A stretch of 41,607 bases of DNA from Micavibrio sp. UBA1672 (GTDB lineage Bacteria; Pseudomonadota; Alphaproteobacteria; Micavibrionales; Micavibrionaceae), in contig DCKO01000114.1 of the NCBI GenBank assembly GCA_002320665.1, positions 1-41,607 on the forward strand, read 5' to 3'. Numbering within the stretch: position 1 is the first letter of the stretch; each line of letters begins with the position of its first letter. Below the pieces are notes generated by a model. The model saw only the letters and a list, made by a program, of their open reading frames with translations. It was not told where the DNA came from and did no database searches. Below are positions 15,755 through 24,181 of the stretch, piece by piece. The position numbers and the translations under genes are program-made.

Positions 15755-16363
15755 ATGAGTATTACCCTACATAAAAACGATCTTCCTGACGATTTGGATT
15801 TTGGACCTTCTATTGCAATTGATACAGAGACCATGGGCTTGTTGCCATCCAGAGATCGTTTATGTGTTGTCCAGATGTCTGCTGGTGATGGCGCCGCGCA
15901 TCTTGTTCAATTCGAAGCAGGTGCTTATGATGCGCCCAATTTAAAGAAAATTATTCAAAATCCGGAAATATTGAAAATCTTCCACTTTGCTCGTTTTGAT
16001 GTGGCGATTATAAAGAAATACCTGAATGTAGATTGCCCGAATGTCTATTGTACAAAAATTGCCTCGAAGCTAGCGAGAACATATACGGACAAACACGGTC
16101 TTCGTTATTTGTGCCGTGATGTTCTGGGGGTTGATCTGAACAAGCAACAACAATCTTCTGACTGGGGTGCAAAGGAACTAAACGCAGAGCAACTTTCCTA
16201 TGCTGCCAATGATGTTTTGTATTTGCACAGACTGATGGATCAACTCAATGCCATGTTAGAGCGTGAAGGACGAAAAGAACTGGCTCAAAATTGTTTTAAT
16301 TTTCTACAAACGCGCGCTGATCTGGATCTTACAGGTTGGCAGGATGATATTTTCGAGCATTGA
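15755..16363 (+). CDS. rnd: ribonuclease D (short, exonuclease domain only)
   Basis: 3'-5' exoribonuclease of the DEDDy type, acting in tRNA 3' maturation and RNA turnover. 202 aa, without the C-terminal HRDC domains of E. coli RNase D (375 aa), as is usual for alphaproteobacteria. Catalytic motifs: DTE at D23-E25 (IAIDTETMG), D82 in HFARFDVAII, and Y149...D153 in LSYAANDVLYL. It is the first gene of the rnd-kdsD-lpt-rpoN run and ends 3 bases before kdsD. A TATAAT at 15671-15676 could be the -10 of its promoter, but no clear -35 is seen. Confidence 0.92.
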   Translation: MSITLHKNDLPDDLDFGPSIAIDTETMGLLPSRDRLCVVQMSAGDGAAHLVQFEAGAYDAPNLKKIIQNPEILKIFHFARFDVAIIKKYLNVDCPNVYCTKIASKLARTYTDKHGLRYLCRDVLGVDLNKQQQSSDWGAKELNAEQLSYAANDVLYLHRLMDQLNAMLEREGRKELAQNCFNFLQTRADLDLTGWQDDIFEH

Positions 16364-16366
16364 TAT

Positions 16367-17380
16367 ATGACCAAGCCTTTAGCCACTCAAAGTGTAAAAA
16401 ATCATACAGATATTGATCATGCTGTGCGTGTTTTAAAAGCTGAAAGCCAAGCACTCGAAGTGTTAAGCCAGCATGTTGATGATAATTTTTCAAACGCTGT
16501 TGAAACTGTACACACCATGAAACAAAGTGGGCAGGGTTACGCCCGCTTGATTGTAGCCGGTATAGGGAAAAGCGGCCATGTCGCCCGTAAAATAGCCGCC
16601 ACAATGGCCTCAACCGGAACGCCGTCCTATTTTGTTCATCCGGGTGAAGCCAGCCATGGTGATATGGGTATGATTACCGAAAAAGATACAGTCTTGATGC
16701 TGTCTAATTCCGGTGAGAACTCTGAGCTATCGGATTTAATCCATTATACGCGCCGTTATGATATTACCTTGATTGCTATGACCAGTAATCCAGATAGCAC
16801 CTTGGCGAAATATGCAGATATTGTTCTTTTATTGCCAAAAGTCGGCGAAGTTTGCCCGAATGGCTTGGCACCGACGACTTCGACAACCATGATGCTGGCC
16901 TATGGTGATGCGCTGGCAATTGCATTGCTGGAGCGTATGGGATTGACACCGGAACAATATAAAGTCTTCCATCCTGGCGGTAAGCTTGGACAAAAGCTCC
17001 TTAAAGTTCATGAATTAATGGTATCAGGTGATAATTTACCGATTATAAAATCCAGCGCTTATATGGATGAGGCACTGATAACACTAACAGAAAAAAACCT
17101 TGGCGCAGTGCTGGTTTTTGATGATACGCAGGAATTGCTCGGCATTATCACGGATGGAGACTTGAAACGTCATATGTCGCCTGATCTTTTGTCTAAGCCG
17201 GTCACAGAAATCATGTCAGCTAACCCCAAATCCATTGATAAAGAAGCTTTGGCAGCAGAAGCGTTGGATATCATGACCAAAAAGCAAGGGCGGTATATCA
17301 CAAGCCTGATTGTGAAAGAGGGCGATAAAACTGTCGGGATGATCCGCTTGCAAGATTGTTTACAAGCTGGCGTTATCTGA
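16367..17380 (+). CDS. kdsD: arabinose-5-phosphate isomerase (KdsD/KpsF)
   Basis: Interconverts ribulose-5-phosphate and arabinose-5-phosphate, the first step toward Kdo for lipopolysaccharide. 337 aa: SIS domain about 45-190 (VAGIGKSGHVARKIAATMASTGTPSYFVHPGEASHGD, MLSNSGENSE, PTTSTTMMLAYGDALA), then two CBS domains (about 215-270 and 280-335, ELLGIITDGDLKRH and VGMIRLQDCLQAG). Full length for the family. Its place between rnd and lptC fits Kdo-lipid A export. Confidence 0.95.
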   Translation: MTKPLATQSVKNHTDIDHAVRVLKAESQALEVLSQHVDDNFSNAVETVHTMKQSGQGYARLIVAGIGKSGHVARKIAATMASTGTPSYFVHPGEASHGDMGMITEKDTVLMLSNSGENSELSDLIHYTRRYDITLIAMTSNPDSTLAKYADIVLLLPKVGEVCPNGLAPTTSTTMMLAYGDALAIALLERMGLTPEQYKVFHPGGKLGQKLLKVHELMVSGDNLPIIKSSAYMDEALITLTEKNLGAVLVFDDTQELLGIITDGDLKRHMSPDLLSKPVTEIMSANPKSIDKEALAAEALDIMTKKQGRYITSLIVKEGDKTVGMIRLQDCLQAGVI

Positions 17381-17396
17381 TTATTCTTGGCCAATT

Positions 17397-18113
17397 ATGG
17401 CACCACCCGAAAATTCCACCTCTGATACTCCTAAACATGTCAATTTCGATCAATTGACGGGGGCTTCGCGCGAGCATGTCCACGGTAGTGGTTATACAAG
17501 GTTTGTTCGCATTATGCGCCTTGTCTTGCCTTTAATCGCTCTTGGTATTGTTATTATCTTGTTTTCGGTCAAGGGAGTGGACGATACTGCAATTTCACCC
17601 ATTAAAAGCGAAGATAACCCTAATAGGAATATAGAAGAGACAATCACACGTAATGAGCTGACCAATCCTGAATTCAGAAGTTCGGATAAGAAGAACCAGC
17701 CCTATACCATCACAGCGCTAAGAGCAGTTCAGGGCGAAAAAAATAAAGATCTGATTATGCTTGAAAAGCCGATTGGCACGATGAATCTGAATAATGGTAA
17801 TTCAGTGCGCGTGACCTCGGAGACAGGGGCTTACAGGCAGGATACTGAGCGTTTTTTCCTTGAAGGCAACGTTTTCCTGCAACACGCGGAAGGCTATAGC
17901 CTATACAGCACTGAAGCCCATATTGATTTGAAAAAAAACTATGCATGGAGCGAAAAAGCCGTTAAAGGCAAGGGGCCTGATATTATGATCGAGGCAACGG
18001 GGATGCAGGCTGATGGTGATAATGGCCATATTGTTTTTGCGGGTCCGGCAAAACTGACTTTGGAAAAGGGGCTAAAATCCAACAAGTCAGAAGAAAAAAA
18101 AGGTACTGAGTAA
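17397..18113 (+). CDS. lptC: LPS export protein LptC
   Basis: Inner-membrane anchored bridge component that receives lipopolysaccharide from LptBFG and passes it to LptA. 238 aa with one membrane segment at about 39-57 (MRLVLPLIALGIVIILFSV) and a periplasmic beta-jellyroll (ITRNELTNPEFRSSDKKNQPYTITALRA ... DTERFFLEGNVFLQHAEGY). Its stop overlaps the lptA start (TAATG), indicating translational coupling. Confidence 0.9.
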   Translation: MAPPENSTSDTPKHVNFDQLTGASREHVHGSGYTRFVRIMRLVLPLIALGIVIILFSVKGVDDTAISPIKSEDNPNRNIEETITRNELTNPEFRSSDKKNQPYTITALRAVQGEKNKDLIMLEKPIGTMNLNNGNSVRVTSETGAYRQDTERFFLEGNVFLQHAEGYSLYSTEAHIDLKKNYAWSEKAVKGKGPDIMIEATGMQADGDNGHIVFAGPAKLTLEKGLKSNKSEEKKGTE

Positions 18114-18925
18114 TGAAAAATTATAAAAAAACTCTGGTTTTTGTATTTGTTTTAAGTTTTTGTTTTCAAAGTGCTTTTGCGCAACAAAACCTAAACACAA
18201 GTGATGAGCCAATCGAGATTACAGCAGATGATAGTCTTGAATGGTATCGCAATGATAAATATTTTCAGGCCAATAAAAATGTAAAGGCTGTGCAGGGTGA
18301 AACAACGCTTTTATCCGATGTCTTGACCGCTAAGTATAGAGAGACCAAAGAAAGCAGTATCGATATATATACAATCACGGCAACAGGCTCTGAGGTGCAG
18401 ATATTAATGCGCGAGAGTAAGGCTTTTGGTCAAAAGGCTGTCTATGATGTCGATAAGGCTTACGCCGTGATGACGGGCAATAATCTAAAATTGATCTCAC
18501 CCGATCAGCAAGTTACCGCGCGAGATGAACTGCAATATTGGGTTGATAAAGGGCGCTTGCAAGCTGTTGGTAAGGCTGTGGCTATCCGCACTGATGATAA
18601 AATCGAGGCTGATCTTTTAATTGCCGATTTTAAACAGGATAAAAACGGCAAACGCGTTCTTAAATCATTAAAGGCAGAAGGGAATGTAGTCATTACCACA
18701 CCCGAAGAAGTCCTGACCGGAAATCGTGCCGTTTATAATGCAAATACAAATATTGCAGAAATTCACGGGAATGTAAAAATTACCAAGGGGCAAAACGTTC
18801 TTGAAGGCACAAAAGCGGAAGTAGATTTAAATACGAATATCAGCAAAATGTTTGGCGGCGTGACCCAAGAAGGCGGGCGCGTGCGCGGTGTTTTCTATCC
18901 CGGTTCAGTCGAGAAGCCGGAATAG
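18113..18925 (+). CDS. lptA: LPS export periplasmic protein LptA
   Basis: Periplasmic component of the Lpt bridge. 270 aa with signal peptide MKNYKKTLVFVFVLSFCFQSAFA... cleaved after about residue 23. The mature chain has OstA/LptA repeats (PIEITADDSLEWYRNDKYFQANKNVKAVQGETTLLSD; LKAEGNVVITTPEEVLTGNRAVYNANTNIAEIHGNVKITKGQNVLEGTKAEVDL). Longer than E. coli LptA (185 aa), as usual in alphaproteobacteria. It overlaps lptC by one base; an unrelated exporter gene then precedes lptB. Confidence 0.93.
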   Translation: MKNYKKTLVFVFVLSFCFQSAFAQQNLNTSDEPIEITADDSLEWYRNDKYFQANKNVKAVQGETTLLSDVLTAKYRETKESSIDIYTITATGSEVQILMRESKAFGQKAVYDVDKAYAVMTGNNLKLISPDQQVTARDELQYWVDKGRLQAVGKAVAIRTDDKIEADLLIADFKQDKNGKRVLKSLKAEGNVVITTPEEVLTGNRAVYNANTNIAEIHGNVKITKGQNVLEGTKAEVDLNTNISKMFGGVTQEGGRVRGVFYPGSVEKPE

Positions 18926-18990
18926 CTTTGTTTTATAAAGGAATGCTGATATATATAAGTTATAACAATTGATTGTATGATGAGCGATGC

Positions 18991-19635
18991 ATGTCTGACT
19001 TTTATCTTCAATGGCTGGCTTTGATTTTGGTGCAAACCGCGGCAACGATGTCCCCGGGGCCGGCCTTTGTTGTCGCCGTCAGAAATGCAACAGTATATGG
19101 GCGAAAATCTGGTGTCTTTACTGCTTTGGGATTGTCGTTGGGCGTGGCAGCGCACGTCATTTTTGTATTGGCTGGAATCTCTTTCATAATTTCAAAATCG
19201 GTCATTCTGTTCAGTATTATAAAATATGCTGGCGCAGCTTATTTATTCTATATCGGGTTTAAAGCTCTAACCAGCAAGGCACACGACACAAGTGGTGACA
19301 AAGTTGGGCAAACGTTAAATTCTAAGAAAAATTTATATATGAGTGTAAAAAAAGCTCTAATATCGGGTTTTTTAACGAACCTGCTTAACCCGAAGGCCGT
19401 AGTCTTTTTTACCGCTGTCTACACCCAGTTTATAGGAGTTGAGACACCTTTATTTGTCAATATTGTGTATGGTTCATCATCCATCTTTATAGAGTTTTTA
19501 TGGTTCGCAACTCTTTCTGTTTTTCTGACGAATTCTTTTATAAAGGAAAAATTTAGTCACTTTATGCATTATATCGAGAAACTCTGTGGCGGTCTAATGA
19601 TCGCACTAGGGGCAAAACTGGCACTTTTGAGATAA
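18991..19635 (+). CDS. LysE/RhtB-family exporter inserted in the lpt operon
   Basis: Inner-membrane amino-acid or small-metabolite exporter of the LysE superfamily, 214 aa with about six membrane segments. The N-terminal family motif is TMSPGPAFVVAVRNATVYGRKSGVFTALGLSLG; ALISGFLTNLLNPKAVVFFTAVYTQF is the second conserved block. The start is ATG 18991; a TTG 18 bases upstream is in frame, but residues after the ATG match the family start. It sits between lptA and lptB (4-base gap to lptB). Substrate unknown. Confidence 0.9.
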   Translation: MSDFYLQWLALILVQTAATMSPGPAFVVAVRNATVYGRKSGVFTALGLSLGVAAHVIFVLAGISFIISKSVILFSIIKYAGAAYLFYIGFKALTSKAHDTSGDKVGQTLNSKKNLYMSVKKALISGFLTNLLNPKAVVFFTAVYTQFIGVETPLFVNIVYGSSSIFIEFLWFATLSVFLTNSFIKEKFSHFMHYIEKLCGGLMIALGAKLALLR

Positions 19636-19639
19636 AACT

Positions 19640-20410
19640 ATGGCAAGTAACAAGATTTTAACAAAAAAACCACATTTAAAGGCCGTTCAAAACGGTTTAA
19701 GTGCCTTTCACTTGTCAAAAACATATAAAAAACGCCCTGTTTTACGTGATTTTAGTATGAATCTGCAACGTGGAGAGGCTGTGGCGCTTTTAGGGCCAAA
19801 TGGCGCAGGAAAAACCACATGTTTCCACATTATCACAGGCTTGATTAGCCCCGATAGCGGTACAATCCTCTTGGACGGGCAGGATATAACCAAATTGCCA
19901 ATGTATCGCCGTTCAAGGCTTGGTGTCGGCTATCTGCCTCAGGAAGCCTCGATTTTTAGAGGGCTAAGTGTGGAAGACAATATCCGCACCGTTATCGAAT
20001 TACAGGATTTGGACGTAGAAGATCAAGGCTTGATGCTAGAGGGGCTTTTAACAGAATTCGGCGTCGAACATTTACGCAGAACACCGGCCGTCGCACTTTC
20101 AGGCGGTGAACGCCGCCGTGTCGAGATAGCCCGTGCATTAGCAGCACGCCCTGATTTTGTCTTATTGGATGAGCCGCTAGCCGGTGTTGATCCGATTGCC
20201 GTGACAGATATCAGAAATATGATAGCACAGCTTAAAAATCGTGGTATTGGCGTCCTGATTACAGACCATAATGTGCGTGATTGTCTTGGTATTGTTGATC
20301 GTGCCTATATCCTTCATGATGGACGCGTGCTAAAAGAAGGCACCGCCGAGGATATTGTCAATGATGAGGATGTCAGGCGCGTTTATCTTGGTGAAGGATT
20401 TTCACTTTAA
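19640..20410 (+). CDS. lptB: LPS export ABC transporter ATPase LptB
   Basis: Cytoplasmic ATPase of the LptBFG lipopolysaccharide extractor. 256 aa. Walker A GPNGAGKTT (52-60), Q-loop YLPQEASIF (about 98-106), ABC signature LSGGERRR (153-160), Walker B FVLLDEPLAGVDP, H-loop TDHNVRDCL (H210). There is an N-terminal extension of about 20 residues relative to E. coli LptB (241 aa). It follows the LysE-type gene by 4 bases. Confidence 0.96.
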   Translation: MASNKILTKKPHLKAVQNGLSAFHLSKTYKKRPVLRDFSMNLQRGEAVALLGPNGAGKTTCFHIITGLISPDSGTILLDGQDITKLPMYRRSRLGVGYLPQEASIFRGLSVEDNIRTVIELQDLDVEDQGLMLEGLLTEFGVEHLRRTPAVALSGGERRRVEIARALAARPDFVLLDEPLAGVDPIAVTDIRNMIAQLKNRGIGVLITDHNVRDCLGIVDRAYILHDGRVLKEGTAEDIVNDEDVRRVYLGEGFSL

Positions 20411-20442
20411 TTGTTAATTTGTCTGCCCACTCGTGGTAAAAT

Positions 20443-21894
20443 ATGAATATGAGCAATATCTCTCAAAAGCTTGATTTACGTCAATCACAGCATCTTGTCA
20501 TGACCCCGCAATTACAGCAGGCCATCAAGCTTTTGCAGATGAATAATATTGAGCTTAATGATTTCATCGAAGCAGAAATCGAAAAAAACCCTTTACTGGA
20601 GAAGCAAGAGGCAGCTCCCGAGGAGAGTGGCGAGACAGAGAGTCATACAGAAGAAAGCAAGGATGAAATAGAGGCCGCTTTTGAGTCGCCGGATAATTCT
20701 GATTTCGACTCAGGCTCTTCAATGGCAGATATGGGTTCTGGCGGAAATTCCAAATTTGACACTATGGACGATAATTTTGAAAACCGTGTCAGTGATGAAA
20801 AAACCTTGCGTGAGCACCTCATGGAACAACTTTTCCTTGATTACGCCAATGAGCGCGATCGTATGGTCGGCTGCCTTCTTATCGATCATCTGGATGAGAG
20901 TGGCTATCTCCGTCAGGATATTGATGAGCTTGCAGAAAAAATTGGCTGCTCGCCGGAGCGTATCGAAAATTTACTAACCCAAATGAAGCAATTTGATCCA
21001 ACAGGTGTCTTTGCCAAAGATTTACAAGAATGCTTTACGCTCCAGCTAGAGGAACAAGGCAAGCTTGATGCCCCTATGAAGGCCTTCCTGCAATATATGG
21101 ATATGCTGGCCGATCATGATTTTAAGGGGCTGGCGGATAAATGCGGGGTTAATGAAACCTATTTGATGGACATGGTTGAGGAGATCAAAACTCTTAACCC
21201 TAAACCCGCCGGAGAATTTGATCATCTGGTTATTCAAACCGCTATCCCTGATGTACTTATGAAACGCTTACCCAAGAATATCGGAGGCGGCTGGCGCGTG
21301 GAGCTTAACCATGAGACTTTGCCACGTATTTTGGTTCAAAATGAATACGTAGCCGAGATTTCGGCGCGTGCAAAAACAAAGGAAGATAAATCCTATGTCA
21401 GTGAACAGCTCGCTTCGGCGAATTGGCTGGTGCGGGCATTAGACCAAAGAGCGCAAACAATTCTAAAAGTAGCGAGCGCTATTGTCGAACATCAAGATGC
21501 CTTTTTTAATTATGGTATCGAGTTTTTACAGCCGCTTACCTTGAAAGAAGTTGCTGATGAAATAGAGATGCATGAAAGCACCGTGAGCCGCGTAACAAAT
21601 AATAAATATATAGGCACGCCGCGCGGCCTTTTTGAGCTGAAGTTTTTCTTTACGACGGCACTGGTCTCGGAAGGCGGTATCGCCCACTCAGCGGAGGCTA
21701 TAAAGGCAAAAATCAAGTCTCTGATCGATTCAGAAGACCCTAAAAAGATTTTGTCTGATGATAAAATAGTAGCTATACTAAAAGAAGAAGGCATAGATTT
21801 AGCGCGCCGTACAGTGGCAAAATACCGCGAAGCCATGCATATTGGATCGTCGGTGGCTAGGCGTAAGCAGAAAAAAACACGAATTAAGGATTAG
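20443..21894 (+). CDS. rpoN: RNA polymerase sigma-54 factor
   Basis: Sigma factor for -24/-12 promoters, which needs AAA+ activators. 483 aa. Region I is at the start (LDLRQSQHLVMTPQLQQAIKLLQMNN), with an acidic region II linker around 50-110 (many Glu/Asp/Ser). The core-binding domain follows, then the helix-turn-helix (LKEVADEIEMHESTVSRVTNNKYIGTPRGLFELKFFF) and the RpoN box ARRTVAKYRE at about 454-463. The lptB-rpoN-hpf order is conserved widely in proteobacteria. Confidence 0.97.
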   Translation: MNMSNISQKLDLRQSQHLVMTPQLQQAIKLLQMNNIELNDFIEAEIEKNPLLEKQEAAPEESGETESHTEESKDEIEAAFESPDNSDFDSGSSMADMGSGGNSKFDTMDDNFENRVSDEKTLREHLMEQLFLDYANERDRMVGCLLIDHLDESGYLRQDIDELAEKIGCSPERIENLLTQMKQFDPTGVFAKDLQECFTLQLEEQGKLDAPMKAFLQYMDMLADHDFKGLADKCGVNETYLMDMVEEIKTLNPKPAGEFDHLVIQTAIPDVLMKRLPKNIGGGWRVELNHETLPRILVQNEYVAEISARAKTKEDKSYVSEQLASANWLVRALDQRAQTILKVASAIVEHQDAFFNYGIEFLQPLTLKEVADEIEMHESTVSRVTNNKYIGTPRGLFELKFFFTTALVSEGGIAHSAEAIKAKIKSLIDSEDPKKILSDDKIVAILKEEGIDLARRTVAKYREAMHIGSSVARRKQKKTRIKD

Positions 21895-21952
21895 AGCGCC
21901 TAAGACTGCTTTTAAATAAGGTTTTTCAACACAAACTAAAAGGACCAGTACA

Positions 21953-22561
21953 ATGGAAATGACTGTACAAGGAAAACAAATAGATGTTGGTGATGCATTG
22001 CGTGAGCATGTAGAAGGTAAAATCCATGATATTGATCATAAATATTTCAATCATGCGACAGATGCGACTGTAACATTCTCTCGTGAAGGACATGGCAGTG
22101 CTATGTTCAAGGTGAACATTTCCATGCGCGTTGGCAAGAATATCATGGTGGTCACCGAAGCAACAGAGCATGACCCATATGTGGCCTTTGATGCCGCTTC
22201 CGAGAAAGCAGCCAAACGCTTGCGTCGCTACAAAAGAAGATTGCGTGATCATCACCGCAAAATGGATAAGGTAGAGGAAAGCGAAAAGACAATTGCACGT
22301 TATTCCACAATCCAGCAAGCCGCGTATGATGAAGCTGCGGAGCAGGATAATGATGATTTAGACGAGAGCGCAGAAGATCCAATTATAATCGCCGAGATCG
22401 AAACGCATATCGAAAAGATGAGTGTATCCGAGGCTGTTATGCGTATGGAACTTGCTGATAAAAATGCATTGATGTTCAGAAATGCAAGCAACAACAAAAT
22501 CAATATGGTGTATGTCCGAAGCGATGGTAACGTTGGCTGGATTGAACCTGATGATCAATAA
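21953..22561 (+). CDS. hpf: ribosome hibernation promoting factor, long form
   Basis: Binds 30S subunits to stop translation and drive 100S dimer formation in stationary phase. 202 aa. The N-terminal S30AE/YfiA domain is about 1-105 (MEMTVQGKQIDVGDALREHVEGKI ... AFDAASEKAAKRLRRYKRRLRDHH), then a linker. The C-terminal dimerisation domain is about 150-200 (SVSEAVMRMELADKNALMFRNASNNKINMVYVRSDGNVGWIEP). The last domain makes it the long form. A clear AAAGGA precedes the ATG; an intrinsic terminator follows. Confidence 0.95.
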   Translation: MEMTVQGKQIDVGDALREHVEGKIHDIDHKYFNHATDATVTFSREGHGSAMFKVNISMRVGKNIMVVTEATEHDPYVAFDAASEKAAKRLRRYKRRLRDHHRKMDKVEESEKTIARYSTIQQAAYDEAAEQDNDDLDESAEDPIIIAEIETHIEKMSVSEAVMRMELADKNALMFRNASNNKINMVYVRSDGNVGWIEPDDQ

Positions 22562-22591
22562 GCAACTATAAATTATATTTTATATATTAAA

Positions 22592-22620
22592 ATGCCCGCT
22601 TTGTTGTGGGCATTTTTTTT
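22592..22620 (+). terminator. intrinsic terminator after hpf
   Basis: An 8-bp stem (ATGCCCGC/GTGGGCAT, one G-U pair), a 6-base loop, then eight Ts. It separates hpf from the EIIA(Ntr)-like gene, which lies 180 bases further on behind a very AT-rich leader. Confidence 0.85.
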
Positions 22621-22799
22621 GATTCTAATGCATTGTTTTTGCAAAGAAATACATTTTTTATACATAAGTAATGACATTTATCTTATTGAAATAGTTATAA
22701 AAAGAATGTTTGCAGAGCAATATCTTTTTTTCTGGATTTTGTTTTTTAAAATATGTTACAACCCACTCAAAATTAGAACAGAACAAGGAGACAGGTACG

Positions 22800-23261
22800 G
22801 TGCAAAATATAAAATTCGATATTTTATTGCCTAGAATTCATGCGCAATCTCAATCGCGTGTGTTTCGGGTTTTGTCCGAGAGCATTGCTTCCTTTTCTCA
22901 AACCGAAGCCAAAACGGTCATCGATATTTGTGAGCAAGGTTTAAGCGAGCGTGTCTTTAGCCCGGCTACAGGTCTTGCAATTTTAGACTTGAAATCAAAA
23001 TTTGTGAAGGATTCCGTTTCTGCATTGGCAACCCTTGAAACGCCAGTAAAATTTGAAGCCATGAAAGGGCAGGCCATCGATATCATCGCTGTTATTCTCT
23101 CTCCAGTCTCTCACGGCCCGTTCCACCTGCAGAAACTGGCTCCTATGACAAGACTTCTCGCGGAGGGCAATATGTGTGAGGCTCTGCGCGGTGCAGAAGA
23201 TGAGGATGGCATAAAGGCATTATTTCTGCATCAACAATGCCGACAATCAGAAGCGGCTTAA
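22800..23261 (+). CDS. EIIA(Ntr)-like protein lacking the phosphorylatable histidine
   Basis: Occupies the ptsN place after rpoN-hpf and aligns with PtsN, the regulatory EIIA of the nitrogen PTS. The matching core is ALATLETPVKFEAMKGQAIDIIAVILSP against LETPIAFDAIDNQPVDLLFALLVP of E. coli, followed by LQKLAPMTRLLAEG. 153 aa is the family length. The start is GTG 22800, nine bases after a perfect AAGGAG; the frame is open 90 bases further up without a ribosome site. The active-site block GIAIPHGK is replaced by GLAILDLK: Leu62-Asp63 stands where Pro-His should be, so phosphotransfer by the usual route is not possible. A constitutive or phospho-mimic regulator is an inference. Confidence 0.82.
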   Translation: MQNIKFDILLPRIHAQSQSRVFRVLSESIASFSQTEAKTVIDICEQGLSERVFSPATGLAILDLKSKFVKDSVSALATLETPVKFEAMKGQAIDIIAVILSPVSHGPFHLQKLAPMTRLLAEGNMCEALRGAEDEDGIKALFLHQQCRQSEAA

Positions 23262-23289
23262 AACAGCAATATAGTTTTATATGTTTAAT

Positions 23290-23532
23290 TTAGTGTACGG
23301 TAACAGGTTCCAGATCACGTTGTCTGGCAATGTTAACAGCATCTTGCATTGTATCGGCTGTATGTAATTTCTGACCATCTGCTGAAAAGAGGTTATAAAG
23401 AGCTCGGCCACGAATATTTGACGATCGTATATAAGCAATGTGTTCTATACCGAACGTTCTGAAATCCTGCGTAGAAAGATTGGCAAGATTGCTTTTAACT
23501 TGTTTGCTAAGACCTTCAAATTTTTCTGACAT
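23290..23532 (-). CDS. DUF1150 family protein
   Basis: 80-residue protein of unknown function found in alphaproteobacteria, usually directly downstream of a small heat-shock protein gene as here. Family features are FGIEHIAYIRSS in the first half, LYNLFSADGQKL in the middle, and the C-terminal AVNIARQRDLEPVTVH. It has no signal peptide or membrane segment. It lies 81 bases downstream of the Hsp20 gene and is probably on the same transcript. It converges with the EIIA(Ntr)-like gene. Confidence 0.85.
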   Translation of the reverse strand: MSEKFEGLSKQVKSNLANLSTQDFRTFGIEHIAYIRSSNIRGRALYNLFSADGQKLHTADTMQDAVNIARQRDLEPVTVH

Positions 23533-23613
23533 GTTCTAAACCTCTTATAATTATATTTCTATGTAACTCTATTTTTATGTGAATTGTCAAAACTTCTTTT
23601 GCAAAAAGAAATT

Positions 23614-24081
23614 TTATTCCTCTTTTTCACTCTCTACATCAATGGCTTTAAGCTTTTTATCTTTTTTTGGTGATTTGATTTCAATTTTTTTAGCCGAGGA
23701 TTCTGGTAATACGCGCTCGAGATCAACATGTAGCAGGCCATTATCCAAATGAGCACCTTTAACCTCAATACCATCAGCCAAAACAAAGCTTCTTTGGAAT
23801 TGACGAGAGGCTATGCCGCGATGTAGGAAAATACGCTCCCCATCATCAGCTTGCTGCTTGCCTTTGATCACCAGTTGATTATGTTCGATTTCTATATCTA
23901 AATCTTCCTCGGTAAAACCCGCCACAGCTAATGTAATCTGTAATTCTGTATCGCTGACTTGTTCGATGTTATACGGAGGATATCCGTCCGAGCCGGATTT
24001 GCGCATACGGTCAATAGTTTGTTCAAATTGGTCAAAGCCCAGAAAAAGCGGACTGTCAAATAGCGATAAACGCGTTGTCAT
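23614..24081 (-). CDS. small heat-shock protein (Hsp20/alpha-crystallin family)
   Basis: ATP-independent holdase chaperone that keeps unfolding proteins soluble. 155 aa from ATG 24081 (TTRLSLFDSPLFLGFDQFEQTIDRM), chosen because AAGGAG at 24091-24096 is 9 bases away; ATG 24087 is in frame but only 3 bases from it. The alpha-crystallin domain is about 40-130 (YNIEQVSDTELQITLAVAGFTEEDLDIEIEHNQLVIKGK; FLHRGIASRQFQRSFVLADGIEVKGAHLDNGLLHVDL), followed by a charged C-terminal tail. The class A motifs are like IbpA and rhizobial Hsp20. The ribosome site is inside a ROSE-like hairpin. Confidence 0.94.
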   Translation of the reverse strand: MTTRLSLFDSPLFLGFDQFEQTIDRMRKSGSDGYPPYNIEQVSDTELQITLAVAGFTEEDLDIEIEHNQLVIKGKQQADDGERIFLHRGIASRQFQRSFVLADGIEVKGAHLDNGLLHVDLERVLPESSAKKIEIKSPKKDKKLKAIDVESEKEE

Positions 24082-24090
24082 TTTCATAAT

Positions 24091-24110
24091 CTCCTTATCA
24101 TATAAGCGAG
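24091..24110 (-). promoter_or_regulatory. candidate ROSE-like RNA thermometer hairpin
   Basis: In the Hsp20 mRNA leader the segment CTCGCTTAT pairs with ATAAGGAG across a 3-base loop, with a single bulged G. This buries the Shine-Dalgarno AAGGAG. The anti-SD strand contains UCGCU, matching the ROSE consensus U(U/C)GCU, where the unpaired G faces the SD. ROSE elements control rhizobial and other proteobacterial small heat-shock genes by melting at heat shock. The leader upstream (to about 24180) has a further weak TGCC/GGCA hairpin. Confidence 0.65.
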
Positions 24111-24181
24111 TATTCATGCCCCGTAATCGGCAACATACTTACAATATATCCTACAATAGTAAGAAGAATCAAGAAATCTTG

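Noticed and set aside
22592..22834. ORF of 80 residues after hpf
   Set aside because: It begins inside the hpf terminator, is Phe/Ile/Leu-rich from AT-rich DNA, has no ribosome site and overlaps the EIIA(Ntr)-like start.
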